A stretch of 64,000 nucleotides of DNA from Cytophagaceae bacterium ABcell3 (GTDB lineage: Bacteria > Bacteroidota > Bacteroidia > Cytophagales > Cytophagaceae): assembly GCA_030913385.1 (NCBI GenBank), contig CP133159.1, positions 4,052,584-4,116,583 on the forward strand, written 5' to 3'. A program made the position numbers and the translations under genes. Positions 8,933-15,697 of this stretch are shown piece after piece. The first letter of the stretch is position 1. Each line of letters starts with the position of its first letter. The notes beneath the pieces were generated by a model. It was not told the DNA's origin. It searched no databases and worked only from the letters and a program-made list of their open reading frames with translations.

Positions 8933-9966
8933 TTTAATTTTGCTTCAATAAAATTATTAACTACACCTATAGGTGAATCAATAATTATCTCTATTCCGGA
9001 AATTTTTTCTTTGGATAAGTTAATTAACTCTTCTTCATTTTCAATATAACCTTTCCTCAAACCGATATAAACTGCACTAGAAAATTTATCCTTATAATCA
9101 GTTATTATCTCTTTTAAAGTCTCAATCTCTATAGAAGGGTTTTCGCCTTTCCCAGAAAAAATATTATTGAAAATTGGATTGGCAGATGACATTCCTGCTA
9201 AGACAAGGACTTTAGGTGATACATCTGAGCCAAAGGCAGCCTGTTTCGCTCCTCCTCTTAAAAAAGCTAATCCTTTTAATAAACCTGCTGCTCTTTCTTT
9301 CCTCTTCTTCTCAGCATCTTTAAGTTTATATTTTTTGAATTTTTTTTCAGATATTAATTCCTCATTTAGTATGTCCTTATATTTTTTAACATTTTCTTCG
9401 CTTAATTCTTTTCTGCTGCCAAGGTTCTCAAAAACACCTAACCTTGAATATTCTAAGTTAAAATAACCTTCTAAATGCGATGAATAAAATTTTGTGGAAT
9501 ATGGTAGAGGGGTTCCTTCTTTTAGGTGCACAAAAGCTTCGTCTTTATTAAGTCTTCTCTTTCCTCTGATTCCTTTTAGGATAGAACTTTTAAAAGGGGA
9601 TGTTCTTTGAATGCTTTCTTCACCTGATGAGCCACTCTTCATATAACCAAATAAATCGTCTTCTGGGAATTCAATAGGATTTAGCTCGGTCGCAATTTTA
9701 TTGGTATTGCCTCTTTCAGATGTATCAATACTTCTAAGTTCACTAGGGTTCCAGTTACTTTCTTCATTAGTAGTGTTTCTTAGCCACCTTCTCCAGGACT
9801 GCGCAGAAACGTATGGAACCTCTTCATCTCTTCCGTTAACCTTTTCTCTATAAGTTTTAGGGATAACAAGATTCCTGTCTTCTCCAGACCCTAAACCTGC
9901 TCCATTTAAAAATGATGCTGTAGCATCAATTAATAAGCATCCGGTGATATTTTTTAATTCTGCCAT
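8929..9966 (-). CDS. cas7: Type I-B Cascade backbone protein Cas7 (Cst2/DevR family)
   Basis: A 345-residue Cas7 of the Cst2/DevR group. The start ITGCLLIDATASFLNGAGLG and the segment VPYVSAQSWRRWLRNT match the conserved RNA-binding RAMP core and the first motif of this family. A lysine-rich insertion occupies about 195-225, and the C-terminal strand IIIDSPIGVVNNF closes the fold. Several copies form the crRNA-binding filament of Cascade. The filament kinks every sixth guide base, which matters for the crRNA-like element at 14108-14182. The gene lies 12 nt after cas8 and overlaps cas5 by 4 nt. Confidence 0.93.
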   Translation of the reverse strand: MAELKNITGCLLIDATASFLNGAGLGSGEDRNLVIPKTYREKVNGRDEEVPYVSAQSWRRWLRNTTNEESNWNPSELRSIDTSERGNTNKIATELNPIEFPEDDLFGYMKSGSSGEESIQRTSPFKSSILKGIRGKRRLNKDEAFVHLKEGTPLPYSTKFYSSHLEGYFNLEYSRLGVFENLGSRKELSEENVKKYKDILNEELISEKKFKKYKLKDAEKKRKERAAGLLKGLAFLRGGAKQAAFGSDVSPKVLVLAGMSSANPIFNNIFSGKGENPSIEIETLKEIITDYKDKFSSAVYIGLRKGYIENEEELINLSKEKISGIEIIIDSPIGVVNNFIEAKLK

Positions 9967-9978
9967 GGTATAAAAGTT

Positions 9979-11979
9979 TTAGTTTTGATTTAAAAAGTAT
10001 AATTGGTTTAAGTAGTACTCAATAGAAAATTTGCATAATGAAACATTGAAATTGCCTGACATATCATATAAGAGAGCTTCTGAATATAGATCAGAATTTT
10101 TAACTTCCGAAAGCTTTTTCTCATAGTATTTCATTTCAGCATCACTCCCAGAATCCCTCAGTTTATTTAAATAGAAGGATTTCATATTATTGCAGGCTTC
10201 TATAAGCCAACTAATAAAATGTTCTTTAGGCCTTCTAAGGTTGTCGAGGATGTGTTTCTTAAATTTTTTATGATCTTTTGAATATTTTTCCAAATAATAT
10301 TCAAAATAAGTACGAGAAAAGATTTTCATCCTCTTTATATAGTCTTCTTCTTTTTCATGTAAAAGAAAATTCTCTTCGTTGATAATAGGTTCTATATTTA
10401 CTTCCACCTCATAATTATAATAAATCCTTAGAAGATCCCTTAATCCATATTTTTTGGGTGTCCCATAAGAATATAATATTGCATATACATTTTGATAAGG
10501 GATACCATATTGAGCTGCCCTAATAATTGGTTCATTTAAAGAAACCTCATGATTTCTACTTCCTTTTAAATCTGAAATGTCAGTTTGTTTAATGTCTGTG
10601 AGAAGCCTAAGGCTTATTAAAAAAGCATTAAGTATAGGATTATTAATTACTTTTTCTTCAGAAAGCTTACCATAGCTTTTCCTTTGATAATAGAAATGAA
10701 TATGCTTTAATATTTTATAAAAATTATTTTGTATAGGGAGCTGGTCAGTATTATCCAAGATATTGATATGGTGAATAATATTCCATTTATGCTTTGTAGC
10801 AGCCTCAACTAAAACTCTAAAAATAATTGTTTTATACTCAGGATTGGAATATGCATCTCTTTTTGATAATAAATTATTTTCTTTCTTGTCTTTAAAGTTA
10901 TTTAAGAGCTCTGCAATGTATTTTGAGTATGGTATTTTCCCAGAGTTATCAATTTCTCTTTGATAGGTCTCAAAAAACTCTACACTTACTCCTTCATGTT
11001 TTTTTGATGGATATAATATATTACAGTCATTTTTTGCTAATAGACAATCAATAAAATACCCTCCACTCTCACCATTTAAAATACTTTTTAATTCTTCAGA
11101 GCAACCAGCTGATGATTTTTTAATGTTTTGAAGTTTTTTAAAAACTACATTTGGAACTCTGTCTATAGAACAACTGGCACCTGTTCCTGAATTTGAGAAG
11201 CTCCATAAATTAAGATCAGAATAAATGTCATTAAAATCTCCATATTCACTTTCCTTTATTGCCAGCCATTCTAAACCTAAAAGGATGAAATTTCCTTTTT
11301 TATAGTTTCTTATATTCTCAATTTGGCTACTCTGAGGAGTTTTAGAAATTTCTTTATTTACATCTTCAATAAAGTTGCGAATATATTCTTTCGAAAAAGC
11401 AAAATTTGTTGAATCGATTAATAAAATCCCCCCCCGATAAAGGACAGCAGATAACGGAAGAAATTGTAAAATCACCAAACATATTGGATGAATATTAATG
11501 GCAAATTTGGCTTGAGGTAAAGCTTGGGCATCAGAACCAAGAGCTCCAATTAAAGGAAACCAACACCTGTTTATTGTGGTATCTTTGCTCGCAATCTTTT
11601 TTTCTGGATAACCAATTTCTTTTAGAGCTTGCTGATAAAAAATCTGAAACGATTTTTCATATCTTAAACCAGAAAGTTCGCAAACTTTACTGCCATTATC
11701 TTCGTAGTTCTTTAGAATAAGATTTATTAACTTATCATATATCTTTTTGCCAAACTCCTTATCATTGTGCAAAGGGCCATTTCTGGTGAATATCATTGAA
11801 TAGCTCTTCAGTCTAAGGTTGAGCTCTAAAAGAGAAGAAGGGTAAGACTTTAATGGTTTCTGATACAGTCTTAAAATTTCTTCCGGTGTAACCACTGAAA
11901 AATCATCAACAACTAAAAGAACTTCCAGGGTTTGTAATGCATTATTTAAAAAGGCGTTTCCTGTATATGATTTAAACAT
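9979..11979 (-). CDS. cas8b: Type I-B Cascade large subunit Cas8b1/Cst1
   Basis: A 666-residue protein recognised by the Cst1 motif NRCWFPLIGALGSDAQALP (137-155), preceded by a degenerate zinc-ribbon-like CELSG (100-104). The rest is mostly helical and divergent, as usual for large subunits. Cas8 recognises the PAM and recruits Cas3. It lies 138 nt downstream of the Pycsar cyclase gene, without an obvious TAnnTTTG promoter in that gap, so it may be transcribed with Pycsar. Position at the head of the Cascade genes cas8-cas7-cas5 is standard for subtype I-B. Confidence 0.88.
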   Translation of the reverse strand: MFKSYTGNAFLNNALQTLEVLLVVDDFSVVTPEEILRLYQKPLKSYPSSLLELNLRLKSYSMIFTRNGPLHNDKEFGKKIYDKLINLILKNYEDNGSKVCELSGLRYEKSFQIFYQQALKEIGYPEKKIASKDTTINRCWFPLIGALGSDAQALPQAKFAINIHPICLVILQFLPLSAVLYRGGILLIDSTNFAFSKEYIRNFIEDVNKEISKTPQSSQIENIRNYKKGNFILLGLEWLAIKESEYGDFNDIYSDLNLWSFSNSGTGASCSIDRVPNVVFKKLQNIKKSSAGCSEELKSILNGESGGYFIDCLLAKNDCNILYPSKKHEGVSVEFFETYQREIDNSGKIPYSKYIAELLNNFKDKKENNLLSKRDAYSNPEYKTIIFRVLVEAATKHKWNIIHHINILDNTDQLPIQNNFYKILKHIHFYYQRKSYGKLSEEKVINNPILNAFLISLRLLTDIKQTDISDLKGSRNHEVSLNEPIIRAAQYGIPYQNVYAILYSYGTPKKYGLRDLLRIYYNYEVEVNIEPIINEENFLLHEKEEDYIKRMKIFSRTYFEYYLEKYSKDHKKFKKHILDNLRRPKEHFISWLIEACNNMKSFYLNKLRDSGSDAEMKYYEKKLSEVKNSDLYSEALLYDMSGNFNVSLCKFSIEYYLNQLYFLNQN

Positions 11980-12117
11980 GGTGTCTATTTTGAAAGAAAA
12001 ATAACATCTAGTTAGAATCAGAAGAGCCTCGCAGACAGATTATTGTCATTTTGATAATATCGTAGGAGCCTTCCCTGAAGTAAGTTTGTTTACTTTTACA
12101 TAATGTTTAGTCATTGA
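11980..12117. other. Gap between Pycsar and cas8, no gene
   Basis: This 138-nt AT-rich gap holds no convincing -7 box (TAnnTTTG) on the minus strand and no strong terminator. A weak 6-bp hairpin (AAGTAA/TTACTT) lies near 12095. It may be the junction where the Pycsar pair entered an ancestral cas6-cas8 arrangement. Confidence 0.5.
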
Positions 12118-13401
12118 TTATTTTACGAATATTGGAAATCTTATCCTTAAATTGTCAGAATGATTTCTTTTAATAACACATTCAACATAATGATGTCCAA
12201 CATATCCTGCACGAGTAAGACAGGTTGTTTTGTTTTTGTATATACCACCAAAATCATGTGTCAATTCGTTAGCATCCCTAGCTTCTTTCCCAGAGTTTAC
12301 CGCCTTCCACTCTATTTTCTCCCAATCCTTTCTGAAGTAGAGATGCTCATTTTCAGCTAAGGAAAATTCGATGTCTGAACCTTTTTTAATAGCATTTGAG
12401 TTTTGGAAGTATACTTTTACTTCCCCATTTTCACAATTTTTGACTTTGCATTTTATTCTTATTCTTGGTTCTTCAATTTCAATACGGTTGAATTTTTTCT
12501 TTACAAAGTCAAACGAATTTAAATAATTCTCCCAGTTGAAATTAAATTTCCTATAATTTTTAAATCCTTGATAAATATAGTAGTCTTGTTTTTCGTTATT
12601 ATCATAACATGTTTGACAAAATTCATCTTTAATATCAAGAATTTCCTTAACATTAGAACCAACTAAAATTCCATTTGATTTAGCTTTTGCCTGTAGTTTG
12701 GCTGCTAAGTCTGTATGTAAGCTTGTTGTAGTAAGCTCTGAACAACCAGGAATACCATAATGAGACCAAAGGACATCGTCTTTATAGCCTATGTCAATTC
12801 CAATTCTAACACGAAGAGGTTGTACTCCAGTTGAATGGAATATTTCAGCTAAATCTGAACTTATGAAATGAGTAAGAATAGTTGCCGTATTTAATGCATT
12901 AATTACAGCATCTTGTTCAGATTGTCCTTTCCTTACAAATTGTAAAAAAATTCCATCCCCTTGTAACCTGTGTACGTGCCCCCCAAAATGAGAAGCAACA
13001 TGAATGGCTAAAGTCAATATAGTATCTTTAATCTTCCTTATTTGAAATAAACTGTATTTTTCATTTAGTCGTGTTGACCCTTTAATGTCCATGAACATTG
13101 AAACGCAATAATGGTTTTCAAATTCATGGTATTGTAGATGTTGGAAATCTGGATGTGATCCTATTTTTGTTTCAGAGAATGAAAAAGGGTTTAATCCAAA
13201 AAGAGTGGTTAGTTGGTTTTTATCAAACTCAATAAGTACCTTATTACTTGTAATGCTTTTTGAAGTTAAAAAACTCTCATTAAGCATTGCTTTTGCATAT
13301 TTTGACACTTGACTTGTCCCTGAAAAATTAGCATAGTTTTGGACTCTGTTTTCACTGACAATATCAGAAATGCTATTTAGGTAATTGTCGAATAGTTTCA
13401 T
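12118..13401 (-). CDS. pycC: Pycsar nucleotide cyclase PycC with C-terminal AGS-C sensor domain
   Basis: A 427-residue protein. An N-terminal helical segment (1-95) precedes a class III nucleotide cyclase domain (about 97-255) with metal-binding D105 in FMDIKGSTRL and D149 in HRLQGDGIFLQF, RVRIGIDIGY (197-206) and the nucleotide-contacting TDLAAKLQ (230-237). The last 120 residues have the pattern of the AGS-C domain: W-x-V/A-N-S-G-x-E-A about midway, then G-x-x-x-x-x-H-Y-V-E-C near the end. Cyclases with this layout are the sensors of Pycsar antiphage systems. They make cCMP or cUMP on infection and so activate a neighbouring effector. The gene begins 3 nt after the effector gene. Pyrimidine specificity is inferred from the family, not read from the sequence. 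Confidence 0.88.
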   Translation of the reverse strand: MKLFDNYLNSISDIVSENRVQNYANFSGTSQVSKYAKAMLNESFLTSKSITSNKVLIEFDKNQLTTLFGLNPFSFSETKIGSHPDFQHLQYHEFENHYCVSMFMDIKGSTRLNEKYSLFQIRKIKDTILTLAIHVASHFGGHVHRLQGDGIFLQFVRKGQSEQDAVINALNTATILTHFISSDLAEIFHSTGVQPLRVRIGIDIGYKDDVLWSHYGIPGCSELTTTSLHTDLAAKLQAKAKSNGILVGSNVKEILDIKDEFCQTCYDNNEKQDYYIYQGFKNYRKFNFNWENYLNSFDFVKKKFNRIEIEEPRIRIKCKVKNCENGEVKVYFQNSNAIKKGSDIEFSLAENEHLYFRKDWEKIEWKAVNSGKEARDANELTHDFGGIYKNKTTCLTRAGYVGHHYVECVIKRNHSDNLRIRFPIFVK

Positions 13402-13404
13402 AAG

Positions 13405-13902
13405 TTATATCAGAATTAATGCGATAATGGGAAATAATAAGAATACTTCAATGAGGTTAAATATTAGCGCTACTTTAGTGAATCGATGTTTTTTCCTGAG
13501 CCCTCGTGAGAGTTCAAATATCTGATTATTTAAATCAATAATAGTGTCGTCATTTTTTTGACTATTTATCCTATCAAAAAAAGTTTCTTTATCATCGGTT
13601 GCTATATCATTAAAAAACCAATTGGATTTTCTGTCATCAACTCCTTTTGAATCTAAATATGGGATCATTGAGATAATTGTAAAAATCATTGAAGTAATGG
13701 AGCAAATCATTAAAAGCCCTATTATTAGATTAAATTCATATTTAAACCTGCATCCTATCAAGGTTGTTAAGTCCTTATGTCCAACAAGAAATGCTCCAAT
13801 TAGAAAAGTGTTAAAAGCAAGTATGAATGCTCCTTTATTATTAATTCCTGAATAATAGAAATCAAACCTTTCAATAATTTTTATTCTTATGTCATTATTC
13901 AT
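13405..13902 (-). CDS. pycTM: Pycsar transmembrane effector (DUF5706-like)
   Basis: A 165-residue membrane protein. Predicted membrane helices are about 21-42 (NNKGAFILAFNTFLIGAFLVG), 58-83 and 141-165, with a cytosolic segment 85-140 that contains the conserved-looking NQIFELSRGLRKKHRFTK. This is the layout of Pycsar PycTM effectors, whose membrane disruption on binding a cyclic pyrimidine nucleotide stops infected cells. Together with the cyclase 3 nt downstream it makes a complete two-gene Pycsar system. It is the first gene behind the consensus promoter at 14014-14045 and hence the first gene affected by anything bound there. The effector precedes the cyclase here. Confidence 0.85.
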   Translation of the reverse strand: MNNDIRIKIIERFDFYYSGINNKGAFILAFNTFLIGAFLVGHKDLTTLIGCRFKYEFNLIIGLLMICSITSMIFTIISMIPYLDSKGVDDRKSNWFFNDIATDDKETFFDRINSQKNDDTIIDLNNQIFELSRGLRKKHRFTKVALIFNLIEVFLLFPIIALILI

Positions 13903-14013
13903 ATCGGTTTTTTATTTTTTGGAAAATTGTTAAAATGTCCATTGCTGTTGGATTGGATCAAGAACCGCCTTTTCTTTCAGATTTTCGTTTCCTCTATTAT
14001 CTTTCCTGTATTA

Positions 14014-14045
14014 CAAATATATAGGGAAGAAAGTAATTATTCAAA
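14014..14045 (-). promoter_or_regulatory. Leftward promoter of the Pycsar-cas operon
   Basis: On the minus strand TTTG (14045-14042) is followed after 20 nt by TATATTTG (14021-14014). This is an exact match to the Bacteroidota -33/-7 pattern TTTG-N19-21-TAnnTTTG. Transcription would start near 14007, about 105 nt before the Pycsar effector ATG at 13902. No comparable promoter was seen between this point and cas8. Confidence 0.75.
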
Positions 14046-14071
14046 TCCATTATTATAAAGATTTGAATAAT
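14036..14071. promoter_or_regulatory. Perfect 12-bp inverted repeat over the -33 region (operator-like)
   Basis: ATTATTCAAATC (14036-14047) and GATTTGAATAAT (14060-14071) are perfect reverse complements with a 12-nt centre. The left arm contains the -33 box of the leftward promoter, and the right arm overlaps the site matched by the crRNA-like guide. It could bind a dimeric repressor or form a cruciform. No regulator gene is identifiable next to it. Confidence 0.7.
14050..14067 (+). promoter_or_regulatory. Predicted Cascade target (protospacer-like site) of the crRNA-like element
   Basis: TTATTATAAAGATTTGAA here matches the mini-spacer at 14138-14155 at 16 of 18 positions. The differences are at guide positions 6 and 12, which type I Cas7 filaments flip out. 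The 5' flank is CCA (14047-14049), a known PAM of some type I-B systems. The site lies 4 nt from the -33 box of the Pycsar-cas promoter, so bound Cascade would cover it. Confidence 0.7.
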
Positions 14072-14090
14072 GGGTGTAAGAAGTTTTTTT

Positions 14091-14098
14091 TACCTTTG
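14091..14098 (+). promoter_or_regulatory. -7 box of a rightward promoter just before the crRNA-like element
   Basis: TACCTTTG matches the Bacteroidota -7 consensus exactly. Transcription would start near 14104, a few bases before pseudo-repeat 1 at 14108. The best -33 candidate (TTTG at 14062-14065, inside the predicted target) is 25 nt away, longer than ideal, so the -33 element is uncertain. Confidence 0.5.
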
Positions 14099-14107
14099 TA
14101 TTATGCT

Positions 14108-14182
14108 TATTTAATCGCACTATGCTGGAATTGAAATTTATTTTAAAGTTTTGAACCTAATCGCACCAATTTATGGAATCTG
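14108..14182 (+). ncRNA. crRNA-like regulatory RNA (CreR/CreA type): two degenerate CRISPR repeats and an 18-nt mini-spacer
   Basis: Pseudo-repeat 1 (14108-14137) aligns without gaps to the crRNA-strand repeat of the array. It keeps TTTAATCG, the TGGAATTGAAAT 3' end and hence a full 8-nt handle ATTGAAAT (14130-14137). Pseudo-repeat 2 (about 14156-14182) keeps CC, TAATCG, ACCA and TGGAAT but has lost two T and gained two loop bases, and its 3' end has decayed. Both share TAATCGCAC. The enclosed 18-nt mini-spacer TTATTTTAAAGTTTTGAA matches the site at 14050-14067. A T7 run follows at 14183-14189. Minimal degenerate CRISPR units between cas6 and cas8 that use Cascade for repression are known from haloarchaeal type I-B (CreTA, CreR). 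The assignment here is by structure only. Confidence 0.75.
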
Positions 14183-14388
14183 TTTTTTTACTTTTAAGAA
14201 AGGTTTTAAGCCATTTAGGAATGAAACAAAAAATTATCAATATAAGATACTTCACCAATCCTTTCCTCACCGAAGACCGTGAAGAGCTTTGGAAAAAACT
14301 AGAAGAAGGCGCCAAGCCCATTTCCAAAGAAGAAGTATTCAGGCGTGCCCGGGAAACCAAAGAACAATCCCATAAAAACGAGAAGTAA
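14173..14388 (+). CDS. Small hypothetical protein behind the crRNA-like element
   Basis: The frame opens with an ATG (14173) inside pseudo-repeat 2. A more likely start is the ATG at 14221, preceded by AGGA, giving a 55-residue product. The protein is charged and helical (TEDREELWKKLEEGAKPISK, then EEVFRRARETKEQ), without membrane segment or recognised domain. It reads rightward, opposite to the surrounding cas and Pycsar genes, so it cannot be in their operon. By position it is where a Cascade-repressed toxin gene (creT) could sit, but nothing in its sequence shows toxicity. It may be a real small gene or a chance frame. Confidence 0.4.
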   Translation: MESVFLLLRKVLSHLGMKQKIINIRYFTNPFLTEDREELWKKLEEGAKPISKEEVFRRARETKEQSHKNEK

Positions 14389-14593
14389 AATATACTCATA
14401 AGTAAAAATTTAAGCCTCACTAAAAGAAGCATTTAATTTACATTTTCAATATTAAAAATCCACTACGCACTGTATCTGCGTTCTGGATTTCATCCATCTC
14501 TTCACCCTTAAATCTGACCAGTTCATCCCGCAGGCATTTCACACCCCATCCTGAACATTTTTTATATCCTTTCACATCCTGGTTCAGACATTT
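14389..14593. other. Gap downstream of cas6, repeat remnants only
   Basis: No gene is visible. The stretch contains remnants of the dispersed repeats: GGTTCAGACA at 14581-14590 overlapping the cas6 end, and a segment near 14450-14480 (TTCAATATTAA, GTATCTGCG) that recurs at about 15468-15500. Confidence 0.6.
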
Positions 14594-15373
14594 TCAGACA
14601 ATCTCCACACATCCAAAACCTATAGCCCCTTTCTCCCCAACCCCTGCATAATAAGCGACCTCCTGCAAAAGCGGAGGGGCAATCAGCTCGAAGCGAAACT
14701 CAAAACCTCTGATCTGGGACTGGTTCGGCGTGAAGGACTTTATGGTAATCAGTTTTTTCCGCACCTCAGACAACAAGGCAAATTTAAACTCAGCATCGTC
14801 CGCAGAGATTTGCAGTTCCGGCACTTCTACCGGCATTACCTTTAATTTATTGACAAGGTTGTTCAGCAGCATTTGCTCATACTCCGGATGCTCAGGACTT
14901 ATATATTGCGGGTGCTTCTCCCCTTTTACGCTTACACATACCGGAGAAATAGTTTTGTAGCGCATGCTTTCCTGAAACACAGGCGGGGCTACGGCCTCAA
15001 TACGGCTGACAATAAAATCTACGCTGCTGAATTTATCTCCAATGGAAAACTGCTGGTTCAGGAACAGACCTTTTATAAAATTCTCTGCCGCCCTGTCTGC
15101 CAGAAAACTGATCTGCATGCTTATATGTGTACCGCAGATTTCAATCCGCTGCACTTCTTTATGCACCTTATAAGGCCTGAGGTCAGGGTTGGAAAAGGTA
15201 AAAAGCTTGAAACGCTTGCTTCCGGTCTGGTAAGCTGTGCCATGTAAAAAAGCACTAAAAGAAGCGTCTGCACCTTCTATTACTTTATATATCCATGAAG
15301 AAAATTCGTACTGGTAATTGAATGGCAGAAAACTCCTTTTCCCTACCCGCTCTAGAACTAAGTTGAAACGCAT
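14594..15373 (-). CDS. cas6: CRISPR repeat endoribonuclease Cas6
   Basis: A 259-residue Cas6 with two ferredoxin-like halves. The candidate catalytic histidine is H44 (AFLHG). The C-terminal glycine-rich loop GVGEKGAIGFG (244-254) is diagnostic for the family. Cas6 cuts the precursor within each repeat, leaving the 8-nt handle on crRNAs, and should also process the degenerate repeats at 14108-14182. The gene is separated from the other cas genes by 691 bp. Its C-terminal EIV and TGA stop fall in the same TGTCTGAA repeat that ends cas4. Confidence 0.93.
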   Translation of the reverse strand: MRFNLVLERVGKRSFLPFNYQYEFSSWIYKVIEGADASFSAFLHGTAYQTGSKRFKLFTFSNPDLRPYKVHKEVQRIEICGTHISMQISFLADRAAENFIKGLFLNQQFSIGDKFSSVDFIVSRIEAVAPPVFQESMRYKTISPVCVSVKGEKHPQYISPEHPEYEQMLLNNLVNKLKVMPVEVPELQISADDAEFKFALLSEVRKKLITIKSFTPNQSQIRGFEFRFELIAPPLLQEVAYYAGVGEKGAIGFGCVEIV

Positions 15374-15673
15374 TTACAAAACGATAAAAGTAATAAATCA
15401 TAAAACTAACATTCTTGTCGAGACAAACAAATGATGCCTGACATTTTTTGCTTGTCTGTTCTTATTTTCAATATTAAGGTTTCACAACGCAGTGTATCTG
15501 CGAAGTGATTTTTTTTGCTGGTGCAGGATGGCAGGTCAATCATGGTATAGTAAAGGTATATTAATACTAGACCTGACGGTAAAATTGCTTCGTCGTTTCC
15601 TCCTCGAAATGACGTGGCTGGGAAAACCAACATTTAAGCGTCATTGCGAGGCATAAGGTAATGATTGATAAAG
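15374..15673. repeat. Partial unit of the GTCATTGCGAGG-type intergenic repeat, left of the IS
   Basis: From about 15560 the sequence matches the unit at 17360-17467 nearly base for base (GACCTGACGGTAAAATTGC, then CGTCATTGCGAGGCATAAGG) up to TGATAAAG. There it is interrupted by the insertion sequence and resumes at 17092. The first 190 nt show only weaker repeat remnants. No credible gene is present. Confidence 0.75.
15666..15673 (+). repeat. Left 8-bp target-site duplication (TGATAAAG) of the insertion sequence
   Basis: TGATAAAG precedes the left IS end and is repeated directly after the right end (17092-17099). The undisturbed target occurs once, as TGATTGATAAAGTTCCGGG, at about 17453-17471 in the neighbouring repeat unit. 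Confidence 0.9.
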
Positions 15674-15697
15674 GGGTCACCGTATTTTTCTGGGGAT

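Noticed and set aside
14108-14182. A simple leftover of a second CRISPR array with no function
   Set aside because: A dead remnant would not be expected to show a 16/18 match to the adjacent operon promoter with mismatches only at positions 6 and 12 and a plausible PAM. Not excluded, but less likely.
14157-14432. Minus-strand frame of 91 codons between Pycsar and cas6
   Set aside because: Antisense to the small rightward gene and to pseudo-repeat 2; hydrophobic and serine-rich with no recognisable content.
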